A stretch of 64,000 nt of DNA from Agapetus fuscipes (lineage: Eukaryota > Arthropoda > Insecta > Trichoptera > Glossosomatidae): positions 8,246,001 through 8,310,000 of the forward strand of contig OX637363.1 in NCBI GenBank assembly GCA_951799405.1. Direction: 5' to 3'. Numbering within the stretch: position 1 is the stretch's first letter; the number at the start of each line of letters is the position of its first letter. Made by a program: the position numbers and the translations under genes. Shown in pieces: positions 48,601 through 59,157 of this stretch. The notes under the pieces were generated by a model, which saw only the letters and a program-made list of their open reading frames with translations, searched no databases and was not told the DNA's origin.

Positions 48601-49121
48601 TGGAGGTGTATTTATTTTTTAATTGTATAGAATTTCTAGATTGCTGCCTTTGGTTTTATACTACTCAATCGGAATAGTAAAAAGCTCGAATTACAATTTC
48701 CTACCGTGCGATTCACAAAACATTTGAATCATGGCTGAGCATGGTTTTATTGTATGGAAAATTCAAGTGGCAGTTGAGCCATGGATTAGCTTTGTGTGAA
48801 AAACACCGTTCCCACGACAAAGTTATAAAAAAATTTAATTTCCCAACGCACTTATAAAGATAAAATTGAATATGATTGAATATTTTGGTCATAGGTTCTC
48901 ATTAAGAGAAATTCATATTTTTTTAAATACACAAATTAAGGGCAATTACGTATTTAAATTGGTTCTTTATTTAAAATTTATGCATCTTGTAGAGATACGA
49001 GCATGTGTGTATTTAAAGAAATGTGCTATGATAAATTTGAAATTCAAATGAATGTACGGAGGCGTTTTGTTACGGAAAATTTAAAAAACATGAGCTTAGA
49101 AAAACATTTTTTTTTTTTCAA
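48601..49121. other. Spacer with repeat E copy 2 at 48709-48803
   Basis: Repeat E matches 1079-1175 in reverse. Remainder AT-rich; a 61-codon frame at 48866-49051 shows nothing recognisable. Confidence 0.4.
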
Positions 49122-49790
49122 TACTAAGTTGCACATATAAAAGAACTTCTTACCTACCGATCGTACCTACATACTTATTGTTGTGTTTTTAGGGTTCCAA
49201 TAGTCTTCAAATTAAAAAAAAAACTAGTTTTCCTTACAGGATATTTATTTAACAGTTTATATTTAGTTTTAACAATTCACATTTATGGTTCAGCAATTTA
49301 CATTTTATTTCACAGTTGATGTTCACTTACACTGTCTTTCTTGTTCAAAAGCAGACCGTCGTATATAGACTGACTCCTGCAAGCTGCTTGCAGCGTTACT
49401 AGAAGCCAATTTTGCTAGAACCTTCCAGAACATAAAGCTTCCATTACATAAATTTGAATATCTCTTTACCCTAGGTACTTATAATAATTAATCCTACTTA
49501 TATACACTCTTATCAGCTATGAATGTTATATCTACATACCTAAATATTTTTATTTATTTGCTATTTACATAACATTATTTTCCCAGGTAAGGTTCCAGCC
49601 TTACACCAACCGCTTCAATAGCATTGGGGGTTCCCTTATCCCAAGGGGTTAGGAATTATTTTTTTGTGAACGCTAAGTAAATATTGCCGGGAGTTTTTGT
49701 TTTGAAATAAACACCGAAACGTGAAATTATTTCTGTCGTACTCTTGGTAGGGATTAACCCTATCCATCTTGTTTTAAGCTTACGTTTAAC
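49122..49790 (-). mobile_element. SINE-A split by a solo LTR
   Basis: 49122-49178 is the SINE-A 3' end and 49575-49790 the body, both minus strand. The SINE therefore predates the LTR insertion. Confidence 0.7.
49179..49574 (-). mobile_element. Solo LTR related to the inner Gypsy LTR
   Basis: 396 bp, TGTTGTGTTTTTAGGGTTCC ... TTTACATAACA, flanked by TTAT (49175-49178 and 49575-49578). Co-linear with 9706-10128: CTTCAAATTAAAA, TATTTATTT, TTATTTCACAG, AATCCTACTTAT, then TTTACAT(A/T)ACA. A diverged member of the same Gypsy family. Confidence 0.82.
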
Positions 49791-50187
49791 TAACTGCTAA
49801 AAATTCTCAATTTATGTAACCCCACAAGCCAATACGTGTAAGTACGCGCTTACACATGCTGCATGTGAGCTTAAGAAAGAAAACTCTTAAAATCAACATA
49901 AAAACTGCAACTCTTCTCTGAAACAAGGGTGGCTATAATCTATAATCTAAGTGGTAAAGATATATTAGCATTCAAAACACACATCAAATACATGCCCACA
50001 AACAGACACGTGTATTTCGCGCTTACAAATTCTGAATGTGTACTTACAAATTAAAACCAAACCTCAAATGAACATAAAACCTGCAACTTTTGCCGACCTT
50101 CCCTGAAACAGGGGTGACATTGGCAGAGTGAACCATTTTTTAACAGTATGGCTGGTCAGCCTCATACCAACCTATAAGTCAAGGAAA
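49790..50187 (-). repeat. Two F1 copies
   Basis: 49790-49932 partial, 49935-50187 nearly complete, both on the minus strand in tandem. Confidence 0.72.
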
Positions 50188-50647
50188 GGCAGTTTTTTTT
50201 TTTATAGTATGGGTGGCCAACGAGTCAACGACACACCTACCTATTTCAGTATTAAATTGGAAAATTAATATTTTTTAAATTAAGTTCATCTTGAGCTTAG
50301 CTAAGAAGTTTATTTTCCGTTTTTTTTATAGTAAAAGAAAATAAGAGCGTGAACGAATTTGTTTGTTTGTTTGTTTTTTTAATAGTTTGTTTATGGTGAA
50401 GCGTTGTGTAAGCGTGGCCATTTTGTATCCGAAATCAGAAAGTTCCCTACGCGTCTATATAAACAGAGACGAGTTGTGCAATGTATATTGTGAATGGAAG
50501 CAAACAGAGAGGTGGGAAGCAGGGACGAACATTGCATTTAAGCTGCGGTTAGGCAGCAATATGGGATCTTGCTGATTTTTGGATTAACAGATTTTAATTT
50601 GTTATTAAAAATCATGCTTGTACATAAATATTTGTCAATTTTAAGTT
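50188..50647 (+). other. Possible exon-like open stretch
   Basis: A T-rich tract ending TTTTTTTAATAG at 50382 could be a splice acceptor; the frame then stays open to TGA at 50573-50575 and ends GTNIAFKLRLGSNMGSC. This end resembles the frame at 58704-58835 (both share AGTN..F). Not recognised as any family. Could be host exon or old repeat. Confidence 0.3.
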
Positions 50648-51155
50648 TAACTTATATGTTGGTATGCGGCTGACCACCCATGCTGCAGAAAGTGGTTTAC
50701 TTAGCCAATGTCACCCCTGTTTCAGGGAAGGTCGGCAGGAGTTGTATAGTGTATGTTCATTTGAGATTCGGGTTTTTATATTGTAGGTCCACATGCAGCA
50801 TGTTTAAGCGCGAGCTTACACGTGTCTGCTAGTAAAAAATGCATGTAATGCGAATATTTAATGTTACGTGTATTTGCAATTTAGACTAGATTAGATTATA
50901 TTAATTTCTTGGGTATATGCCTTAACTTATAGGTTTGTATGAGTAAGAGAAGATTTTAATTTATTATTGCCAATGCCACCCCTGTTTCAGGGAAGGTCAG
51001 CAAAAGTTGTTGCATGTTCATTTGAGATGCGGGTTGTCATATTGTAGGTCCACAGGCGGCATGTTATATATACTTATACGTGTCTACTTGTGAGAATGCA
51101 TGTAATGTGAATCCCCAATGTGCATTATTTGCAACATAGATTAGATTAGATTAGA
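50648..51155 (+). repeat. Two F1 copies in tandem
   Basis: 50648-50895 and 50915-51155, both plus strand with (TTAGATTAGA)-type tails. Confidence 0.78.
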
Positions 51156-51168
51156 GAAGGTCTTCTCA

Positions 51169-51482
51169 TATCGTTAAAATCAAAACAGCTCTAAAATTAA
51201 AAAAAATAAAGACATTTATGGGCATTCCTATTAATGTGGTTTTACGATTTTTTAAGATTTTTTTATGTCACAAGCGCCTTTAGGACAAAAAAGGCCCAAA
51301 TCTTGTCGGTTACACCAAAAGCATACTTGGAAAACGCAGTTGTTTGTTTGGGCATAAACAACACAAAAATCATCGTAGAGCTATAATTAGCGCATTACAA
51401 AGAGCGGGAAATTTCAAGTAGGAAAGCATTCATAACTCATTTTGGACCAAAATGACAGCCTTTTAAAAAAACCGTCGATATG
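51169..51482 (-). mobile_element. MITE M2, copy 2, truncated
   Basis: Minus strand ATCGACGGTTTTTTTAAAAG end, ATAGCTCTACGATGATTTTT, GATTTTAACGAT, then directly an F1 tail. One end is missing. Confidence 0.72.
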
Positions 51483-51847
51483 TAATTAAAGCGAACAAAA
51501 AAATTGGAAAAGTCTGTATTTCTGTTAAGTTTCCCTTTTATTGCCCATTTGGCGCCAGTTACTTGCCCCGCGTAAACACGGCCCCAAGAAATGGCTTCCG
51601 TACAAACATTGCGAGGTAATTAGGGTTAATTAGTTGCTCTGCTACTTGCCGGGCAAGTGGAGAAGCCAGTGCGAGTGTTTTCACTTGCACGCGGACTCGC
51701 TTTGTGTGCAGAGAGCAGATTTTTTTTTACATGCATTGTTAATTAAAGAAAAAATGAGGTGCACTTTCTTAAACCTTAAAAAGGAATCGAATTCTTTACC
51801 GCGAATATAAAAAATTTCGCAAACTCACCTCGATTGCGTAAATCGTT
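51483..51847. other. Spacer, nothing recognised
   Basis: Includes a modestly GC-rich patch at 51540-51720. No gene recognised. Confidence 0.35.
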
Positions 51848-52618
51848 ACACATACAGTGTAACTTGTGTCTATTTATTTTTTCGAGGAAGGGGGCCAGCC
51901 TCACACCAGCACCTTTCAGTTAAAATGAGGGTTTCCCAGCTCCCGGGGGGGCTGGTTTTCATTTCTTGTGAAGGCTGAGTTCACCTTGCCGGCATTTATT
52001 TTGGGGTTTGAAATGCTCCTTGACTGATAGGTTGATACGAGGCTGACCACCCGTGCTGTAAAAATCGGTTCACTTTTGCCAATGCCACCCCGGTTCAGGG
52101 AACGGCGGCAGGAGTTGCAAGGTTTATGTCCATGTGAGATTTTCTTTATTTGTATGCACACATGCAGAATGTGTAGGCGCGAACGAAATGTTCGAAATGT
52201 ACATGTGCCTGTCTGTTGGCATGCATTTCATATGAGCCTTAAATGTTAATATATCCTTGCAGCTTAGATTATAGATTATAGAATAAATACCGAAACGGGA
52301 AATCATTTCTGACACCCTCGCCTGTGTGAGATTCGAACCCGAGCTCATGGCATGAAATGCAAACATTCTACCAATTGAGCTATCGACCTTTTTACGAGCT
52401 TGGTCGTCGTCGCTACAAAGCACCAATTCTCAATTAGGACCCAATTGTTGTAAGTCTGGAAGGACCTTTAGATGACCGATCTTTGATAAAGGTTTATAAA
52501 TTTTTCAACCCAGCGAAGAACAAATTTGAAAACATAAGTGGTATTTTTTTGTGCTCCGCCGGGATTTGAACCCACAACTTTCCATTTACGAGTGCGCAAT
52601 GTGACCACTGGACAACGG
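51848..52618 (-). mobile_element. SINE-B/SINE-A dimer carrying an F1 insertion
   Basis: Minus strand: SINE-B (52618-52387), A-rich junction GCTCGTAAAAAGGTCGATAG, SINE-A head (52386-52282), F1 insert, SINE-A body (52014-51848). Confidence 0.8.
52015..52281 (+). repeat. F1 repeat, exact boundaries (type copy)
   Basis: 267 bp inserted in SINE-A between TTTGAAAT and AATAAATACCG; uninterrupted SINE-A reads TTTGAAATAAACACCG, so a 3-bp AAT duplication is likely. F1 starts GCTCCTTGACTGATAGGTTG and ends TTAGATTATAGATTATAG. It has no pol III boxes, TIRs or ORF, one internal stem (CCCNGTTTCAGGG) and a 5-7 bp repeat tail. Confidence 0.85.
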
Positions 52619-52635
52619 TGCAAGACAAAATATCC

Positions 52636-52752
52636 CGTTTCGGTGTTGTCTTCTAACGCATATTATTGAACCGTAACGGTTTACTTAGCCTTAGCAGCTC
52701 TGCAGAGGCTCTGGCCACCCCTAGCGGAATGGCGACAGAGTTACAGTTATAG
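52636..52752 (+). repeat. SINE-A scrap and RTE 3' end scrap
   Basis: CCCGTTTCGGTGTTGTCTTC resembles the SINE-A body. 52694-52752 is the RTE end GGCCACCCCTAGCGGAATGG, then CGACAGAGTTACAG. Confidence 0.5.
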
Positions 52753-53092
52753 TTTACTCAAGAAATTAGAAGTTACTTATTTGGAAGCAGAAGAACACCA
52801 TTTTTAAGGTTAATAATTTGCGTGGATAAGGTTGTAAAAATAAAAAGGTTCCATCATACACCAATTACTAAATGATATATGCATAATTGAAGTATGCGAT
52901 CTATTCAAATTTATATCGTAAAGCATGTTTAGACATAAGGCATATCAAATGTAAATTGTATACTAGATAAAAATTTGAATTGCCTAAACATCCGATATGT
53001 CTAAATTTATGGACGAACGACTGGTCATTATGATTTCGAAATGGTATGTAAAAAGTGAGACGTCATGATTAAGTAATCGGACCTACTTATGT
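52753..53092. other. Spacer with an imperfect inverted repeat
   Basis: 52905-53015 contains TTTAGACATA and its complement TATGTCTAAA around AT-rich sequence. Nothing else recognised. Confidence 0.35.
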
Positions 53093-53583
53093 TACGTTAC
53101 TAAGCTACACATATGGTGTAACTTTTAGCCACGTTCTCCCCGAAGAGATAGCATGTGGCGAGTTGAACCTATTTATTTTTATGGGTAAGAGAGCCGGCTT
53201 TACGCCAAACACTTCAGTTGGAGTGGGGATTTTCCAGCTCCCAAGGGAGTGGTCCTCATTTCTTGTGATGGCTGAGTACACCTTGGGATCGAACCCTTGC
53301 TCTCGGCATGGAATGCAAGCATTCCACCAACTGAACTAACGACCGGACTTTTAACGAGCTTGGTCGTCGCTACAAAGCGTCAATTCTCAAGAAATGCCCA
53401 GTTGCTGTAAAGCGGGATGGACCATTTGTTGACCGGTCTTTTGTGAAGATTTATGAATTTTTCTACCCAGCGAAGAGCAAGTTTGAAAATGTAAATGGTA
53501 TTTTTTTGTGCTCCGCCGGAATTCGAACCCACAACCTTCCATTCACTAGTCCGAATTGTTACCACTGGACTACGGACCGGTCA
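53093..53583 (-). mobile_element. SINE-B/SINE-A dimer, SINE-A internally deleted
   Basis: Minus strand: SINE-B (53583-53348), junction GACCAAGCTCGTTAAAAGTC, SINE-A head, then ..GGGTTCGATCCCAAGGTGTA joins directly to the distal body. The same deletion occurs at 59158-59298, so it defines a subfamily. Confidence 0.82.
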
Positions 53584-53826
53584 TCAATCGAGTGTTCTAT
53601 TTTTTATCATTTAAAGAAATTGATGCCCGTAGTGTAATAAATTCAGGCTACGGTAACAGTTACTGTTTGATTGGCTCACTTATCTCAGGGCGCTGGGAAC
53701 AGGTTTTCTGTTGGTAGTGAGTCATGTGCAAATAATGCAGTTTATCCGTATTTGGATTCTGCCAATAACAAAAACACAAAATATACGTTATATCCACTTT
53801 ACCAAACTATCATAACCACAAATATC
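53584..53826. other. Spacer, nothing recognised
   Basis: No match noted. Confidence 0.35.
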
Positions 53827-53890
53827 ATCATCCTAAGCTCGACAGCGCTGGGACGGCCTTGGCTGAATCCAGGAGTTTCTTCCATTCTTG
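53827..53890 (-). pseudogene. RTE-type LINE extreme C-terminus
   Basis: Minus frame RQEWKKLLDSAKAVPALSSL then G-stop, the usual last residues of RTE-type proteins (W..LL..A.A...L). Confidence 0.6.
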
Positions 53891-53934
53891 TCGGTTTGTT
53901 TTTTGATATATATAAAGTAGGATAATTTTCCTCT

Positions 53935-54335
53935 TTTGGGCGCCGTTTAGTGGCTGCAGCCACCCCAAGGGCGCTCACCCTTCACTCGTTTCTTGGAAAA
54001 CATGAATGTCTTGAACTCCTTCTTGAAACGTCCTTGACCAGTCTCCGTCTTCAGCTTCAGAGGTAGCTGGTTCCAGCACAACGGTTTCGCTCAGCCAATC
54101 GCCCTATCCTCAAAGCCCGTTCTGCTCCGCCGAGGTGACATTTTCAGCCTGTTGATAGCATCCCTTCTCGCTGAGCAAAGCTCTACCAACAATCTCCTCA
54201 ACCACACACAGTTCAGTCAAATAAGACGGAGCCGCTCCTCTGGAGAGTTAAATACCATAAGGCACATATTATACTCCACTCTCTCCGGGTCCTGCAGCCA
54301 GTGAAGACGCTGTAATAGAGGAGTGGCATGCTCAG
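53935..54335 (-). pseudogene. L2/CR1-like LINE RT C-terminus, broken
   Basis: Minus strand MPLLQRLHWLQDPERVEYNM, then RRSRTGFEDRAIG, then PLCWNQLPLKLKTETG and FKKEFKTFMFSKK, with in-frame stops. Order ITP.L..LHWL / DRAI / WN.LP is the L2/CR1 signature. Confidence 0.65.
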
Positions 54336-54725
54336 TTTTATGCCCTCGTTGCCTTCATTCTCCAATCCCTCACATGTATCACAGATGTATCCGCGTCGAC
54401 GTTGTCCATCCATCGCATTTTGGGCCTTCCTGGTCTTCTATGTCCCTGTGGTACTGAGAGTGTGAGGCGTTTTGTAGGGTTGTTGTCCTCCATTCTGATT
54501 ATGTGACCAGCCCATCCCAAGCGCCCCACTTTGAGTGAGCTGATCACATCTGGCTCTTTATAGATATCGTACAGCTCTCGGTTATATCGACGACAGGGAT
54601 CTCTCACAGGGCCATAGATTGATCTAAGGATCCTTCTTTCAAATGCTGCGATGGACCCTTCAGTTCGTTTTGTCATTACCCAGGTTTCAGAAGCGTATGT
54701 AAGGACTGGATTCATTAGAGTTTTG
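54336..54725 (-). pseudogene. RTE-type LINE RT C-terminus
   Basis: Minus frame NPVLTYASETWVMTKR, then FERRILRSIYGPVRD, then RLGWAGHIIRMEDNNPTKR and GRPKMRWMDNVDAD. These are canonical RTE-clade motifs (YGSETW, F.RR.LR.I.G, W.GH..RM, GRPK.RW.D). 5'- and 3'-truncated. Confidence 0.85.
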
Positions 54726-55107
54726 TATGAATATAAGCGTTTTTGTGGTACTTCGCAGTAATTTGGACCTTAACTTTTTACATGCGACGACTTCGACGAC
54801 AGTCAATTGACTAAATGTGCAGCTTATTTGCGTTTTGCAAGCTTCAAGGGTAAGCACATAAAATAAATCTTGAATATGAAATTCTTATTTGTAAACAAGG
54901 CTCTAAAGAACGTTGCATATAAGAAGAAAATGTATGCTACGTGTCGATATGTTTTTATGCGTCTCGACATTTTGCTCGAAGGCCGGTCGTTGATTTTATT
55001 TTTATTTTATTTATTTTGTACATACATAAGTGATCACACAATTTTCCTTTTTTTACATGGCTGCCTTTTTGTACTGCACAAGTTTTTTGCTACACTTAGA
55101 TATTCTT
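54726..55107. other. Spacer, nothing recognised
   Basis: An 85-codon frame at 54870-55127 is hydrophobic and AT-rich with no recognisable domain; probably chance. Confidence 0.35.
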
Positions 55108-55665
55108 TGACTAAAAGGTTGGTATGAGGATAACCAATGTCACCCCTGTATCAGGGAAGGTCGGCAGGAGTTGTAGGGTGTATGTACCCATTTGATATTT
55201 GTTTTTTATGTTGTAGGTTCACATGTGGCATGCGCAAGCGCGAACTTGTACGAGTCTGCTTGAGAGAATGCATGTAATGTAAATCCCCAATGTTACATAT
55301 ATTTATATGTTGTGTATATTCCTTGACTTATAGGTTGGTATGCGGCTGAGCACCCATGCTGTAGAAAATGGTTCACTTTGCCAATGTCACCCGTTTCAGG
55401 GAAGGTCGGCAGGAGTTGCAGGGTGTATACCCATTTGATATTTGTTTTTTATGTTGTAGGTGCACATGCGGCATGCGCAAGCGCGAACTTGTACGTGTCT
55501 GTTTATGAGAATGCATGTAATGTGAATCCGCAATGTAACATATCTTTGCAGCGTAGATTATATTAGATTAGATCGGTCCACTTGCTGCATGTGTGAGCGC
55601 GAAGTTATCCGTGTTTGCTTGTAAGAATGACTGTAATATGTATCTTCAGTGTAATATGTCTGTGA
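55108..55665 (+). repeat. F1 copies in tandem
   Basis: 55108-55308 (internal deletion), 55317-55575 (complete), 55576-55665 (3' half), all plus strand. Confidence 0.75.
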
Positions 55666-56612
55666 AAAAATTAAGCCTTTTAGAGTTGTGTACACAGTGA
55701 AGATTCATTTTTATGAGAAAATATAAAGTTTTCACGATAGTGTCCTCTTGAAAATGACAAGTAAGCAAGTCGAAAGTACTTTAGGTGAAAAAGAATTCTC
55801 GATGTTTGAAAATAAAGCGCTGTTTTCTTTTTAATTTTTTTTTATACTTTCTGATATATATTTGGAACTTAGATTATAGATGTAGGTTTATTATAATCTT
55901 TGTTCCTTGACTTATAGTTTGATATGAGGCTGACCAGTAATACTGTAAAAATTGATCCACTTTTCCTATCTTCATTTTTCATTGTTTTTCACACGATCCT
56001 TTTGTTTTTAAAGTTTATTGAAGCGTTACAAAGAACAGACTGTTTTGTATGAAAAATTTATACTGCCGCAGTATTCATCTTTTATCGACTTTCATCAACT
56101 GCGCTGTGAACCCCGAGTATAAAACTCATCTTCAAAAACATCGCGTTAATAGAAAAATAATGTATGAAAACTAACTCACTCACTAGGCGTGTCGTTGTAT
56201 CTTGCATACATTTTTATAGTTTAGCGATTGAGGAGAGTTAATGTAATGTTTTGTATTATTGTGCCTGTCTGCAACTTCCTCCTTTCCCTTTCCTCACAAT
56301 CTCACAGCCAAGTTTTAAAACGTTACGTTTAAACTGAACCATTAAGTTAACTTAAATGCTAAAAGCTAAAAAACGGCGCCTCTCTTGAGCGTTGAATTTG
56401 TTGTACATTGCTTGTTCAACGCTAAGGCTGAGTGTAAATGTTAAGTCTTGTACTTAGTGCAAAGGCATATGGAATGCAAGACTGCAATATTCATATGCAG
56501 GCAGCCTGTGAGAATAATGACCCATCTCACTTTTGTTATTTTTATTTAATATACCAAATTTAAGTTTTACGAATTTACTTTACATTTATTGAACCCCGGT
56601 TATTCAGAATAT
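55666..56612. other. Mostly unrecognised, with F1 scraps
   Basis: F1 tail at 55862-55885 and F1 head at 55905-55960. The remainder, including 56000-56600, shows no repeat or gene. Confidence 0.4.
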
Positions 56613-56836
56613 TCTCTGCAAGCTTAGTCGTCGCTGTAGAAAGCGCCAATTCTCAAGCAAGACCCAGCTGTATGGACCTTTAGTGATCGGTCTTTGGTAA
56701 AGGAATATGAATGTTTCGTCCAGCGAAGAGCGTATTTGAAAATTTCAATGGTATTTTATTTTGTGCTCCGCCGGGATTCGAACTCACAACCTTCCATTTA
56801 CGAGTCAGAAGTGTAACGACTAGTCTATGGACCGGT
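56613..56836 (-). mobile_element. SINE-B, 3' truncated
   Basis: Minus strand GACCGGTCCATAGACTAGTC, GTTCGAATCCCGGCGGAGC, body to GACTAAGCTTGCAGAG. Confidence 0.78.
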
Positions 56837-56941
56837 CGAATTTTACTTACTTACATAAGACAAAACTTTTTTACAGCCTTTGAAATGATTTTTGTATTTG
56901 CAACATGAAACGCTATGTTCCGCATGCGCCGCGCCTCCTTA

Positions 56942-57416
56942 TGGGGCTTCCACACGCTTGCCTCAAACGCCTTGAGTCAAGGGCTTGCAAGCGCTTGCAA
57001 GCTCTTGGAAAACCAAACAGGGTCATCCACACGCTTGTGCGTGCGTCTGTGTGTGTTAGAATAAGCAAGCATGGCGGACGTCCAGCTTTTAGCTATAACA
57101 TTTGGATAAACTTATTTTTATTTTAAAAAAAAACAAAACAAAAAGAGAGAAACTAAAAAGAAACGAATAATTCGGCAAAGACGATGGTGGATGATCAAAA
57201 TTCATAGAAACCGTACCGCACCAGAATGCGCGCGCACAAGTATGTGTGTGCCTGGCATGCGCATGCGTGAATTCCCTTTGACTTGCGTCAAAAAACCGAC
57301 TCTGGTCGGATCGGCGACAAGCTGAGCCAAGGCGGCTTAAGCCACGCCCCCAGCTGAGCCAAACGGCCGTCCACACGCTCGACTTGGCCGAGGTTGGCAA
57401 GCGTGTGGATGCCCCA
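56942..57416. mobile_element. PIF/Harbinger-like MITE, TSD TTA
   Basis: 475 bp. Ends TGGGGCTTCCACACGCTTGCC / GGCAAGCGTGTGGATGCCCCA are inverted with one mismatch, flanked by TTA (56939-56941, 57417-57419), as expected for Harbinger. Inside, a plus frame has RQRRWWMIKIHRNR, like the basic RRRWW start of Harbinger transposases, so it is probably a deletion derivative. Confidence 0.78.
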
Positions 57417-57671
57417 TTACATTGAAGTCTACCATATCGCCCTAAGGCACAGTAAGTTTAAACGCCAAGTGCGGAAGAGTTATCGTTAAGGCTACACCAG
57501 CCATGTAACTGCATACATACTGAACCTTGGAAATAAAGTTATGTAGTAACATGCACTGACTCTTAATCTACGTTCATTAATTCTTCTACTTCTACTTCTA
57601 ATTCTACGTTCTTAATCTACGTAAATACTTTCCATAAATGGATGTCACATCTTTAATCTAGCTTGCAAAGA

Positions 57672-58282
57672 CATCGACGGTTAAAAGGCAAATAAGCTAC
57701 ATTTTGGTCAAAAATGAGCTATGAATGGTATCCTACTTGATCTTTTCCTCTCTTTCTAATGCGCTTACTCCCATAGCTCTACGATGATTTTTGTGTTGTT
57801 TTTGCCAAAGCAAACAACTGCGTTTTCAAAGTATGGTTTTGATGTGTCGGTGTTATGGCCGCGGGGATCAAGACAGGTTATTTGGAACCGGATAGCGCTG
57901 GTTCGAATCCCGCGACGATAACTTCGACCCTGGTTCAACAGATGCCGTTGCATGCACACAAGCTTCTGCTTTCGCATGAAGACAACTGGCCAGGCAAAAT
58001 AGGTTGGTGGATTGCATTCCTTTCCACAAATCTATTTAAAAAAAAAAAAAAAATGTAAACGAAAAGATTTGGGCCTTTTTTGTCCTGAAGGCATACATAA
58101 ATAAATCGTAAAACCACATTAATAGAAATGCCTTTCTTTTTTACTTTTAGAGCTGTATTGATTTTAACGATATGATAAAAAATAAAAAAGTTATGCCATT
58201 TTTCTGCAATCTCAATCTTTAAACTGCTCTCCTGAACAATTTAGTTTATGTCGCTTATGTCCTACTGCCTCCAAACGTCGAT
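57672..58282 (+). mobile_element. MITE M2, copy 3, split by SINE-C
   Basis: Left end ATCGACGGTTAAAAGGCA and right end TGCCTCCAAACGTCGAT are complementary. The insert occupies 57850-58056. Confidence 0.78.
57850..58056 (+). mobile_element. SINE-C, full length
   Basis: GTGTTATGGCCGCGGGGATC head, GGTTCGAATCCCGCG B box, TGGTTCAACAGATGCCGTTG, TGGATTGCATTCCTTTCCAC and a 15-base A tail. Confidence 0.85.
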
Positions 58283-58305
58283 ATATAATCATTATAAACA
58301 TTTTA

Positions 58306-58357
58306 AAAACATTTTTTACAGTAGATGTGCACCTCGTCCGAACCTATTGGTCAAGGA
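58306..58357 (-). repeat. F1 head scrap
   Basis: CCTTGACCAATAGGTTCGG on the minus strand, then ACTGTAAAAAATG. Confidence 0.5.
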
Positions 58358-58360
58358 TGG

Positions 58361-58660
58361 GACCGGTCCGTAGTCTAGTGGTTAACACTTCTGACTCGTA
58401 AATGGAAGGTTGTGTGTTCGAATCCCAGGTGAGCACAAAAACTATACCATTTATATTTTCAAATATGCTCTTCGCTCGAAGAAAAATGCATATACCTTTA
58501 CCAAATATCAGTCACCAATGGTCCATTCAGCCTTGCAGCAACTGGGTCTTGCTTGAGAATTGGCGCTTTGTATAACGACGACTAAACTCGCAGCGAACTC
58601 TTCACATGTAATTCACACAAAAAACAGCGCTCGTCAAATAAATCATCCTAATATTTTTAT
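58361..58660 (+). mobile_element. SINE-B, type-1 tail
   Basis: GGACCGGTCCGTAGTCTAGT head, full body, tail CGTCAAATAAATCATCCTAA. Confidence 0.85.
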
Positions 58661-58703
58661 CAAGGAATCAATGAACTAATTTTGTGTTTTTTCTTTGTTG
58701 CAG

Positions 58704-58835
58704 GTATGTTCTTTACTGTGACTACAATCAAGTCGTCGAAAATTGTAAGTTAATTGCATTTCGGCGAAACAAGGCAAAAGCAGGAACGAACACAGAATTT
58801 TATGTGTGGGTAGGCAAATACATTGAATTCATCTG
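58704..58835 (+). other. Exon-like open stretch after a strong splice acceptor
   Basis: TTTTTTCTTTGTTGCAG ends at 58703. The frame starting TATGTTCTTTAC is open for 43 codons to TGA (58833-58835) and shares AGTN.(E/A)F with the frame at 50.5 kb. GTAAGT at 58745 is a potential donor that would make a 41-nt micro-exon. Not recognised; coding status uncertain. Confidence 0.3.
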
Positions 58836-58859
58836 ATTCCCGGAAGATCAAGTATTAAT

Positions 58860-58930
58860 TTATTGATTCAGCCTTAGCGGCCAACATCGCAGATTAACTA
58901 ACATTTATTGTGATCTTCGCATATTTCTTT
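58860..58930 (-). repeat. RTE-type LINE 3' scrap
   Basis: TTAGCGGCCAACATCGCAGA followed by TATTGTGATCTTCGC, a diverged form of the 60415 block. Confidence 0.4.
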
Positions 58931-59157
58931 GGAGCTTGATAATTTTTTTTTTAATCATAGCATAGAAAATCATAAATTTCTATTGGTTCATATAGAGTCT
59001 AAGTATATTATAGACCGATCCATATATTATAGACCGATACAACTTATACTGAACGTAGGTGATAGTTGAGATAAGGCACTGTGGTGATGTAAAGACCTAC
59101 AAACTGATAAAAACAATTGGAGTTATTTTGTTTCTCGTAAGCTAAACACTTCTTAAA

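Noticed and set aside
57089..57400. 103-codon minus-strand frame, His/Arg rich
   Set aside because: Runs over the TIRs of a MITE and its low-complexity interior; no family recognised.
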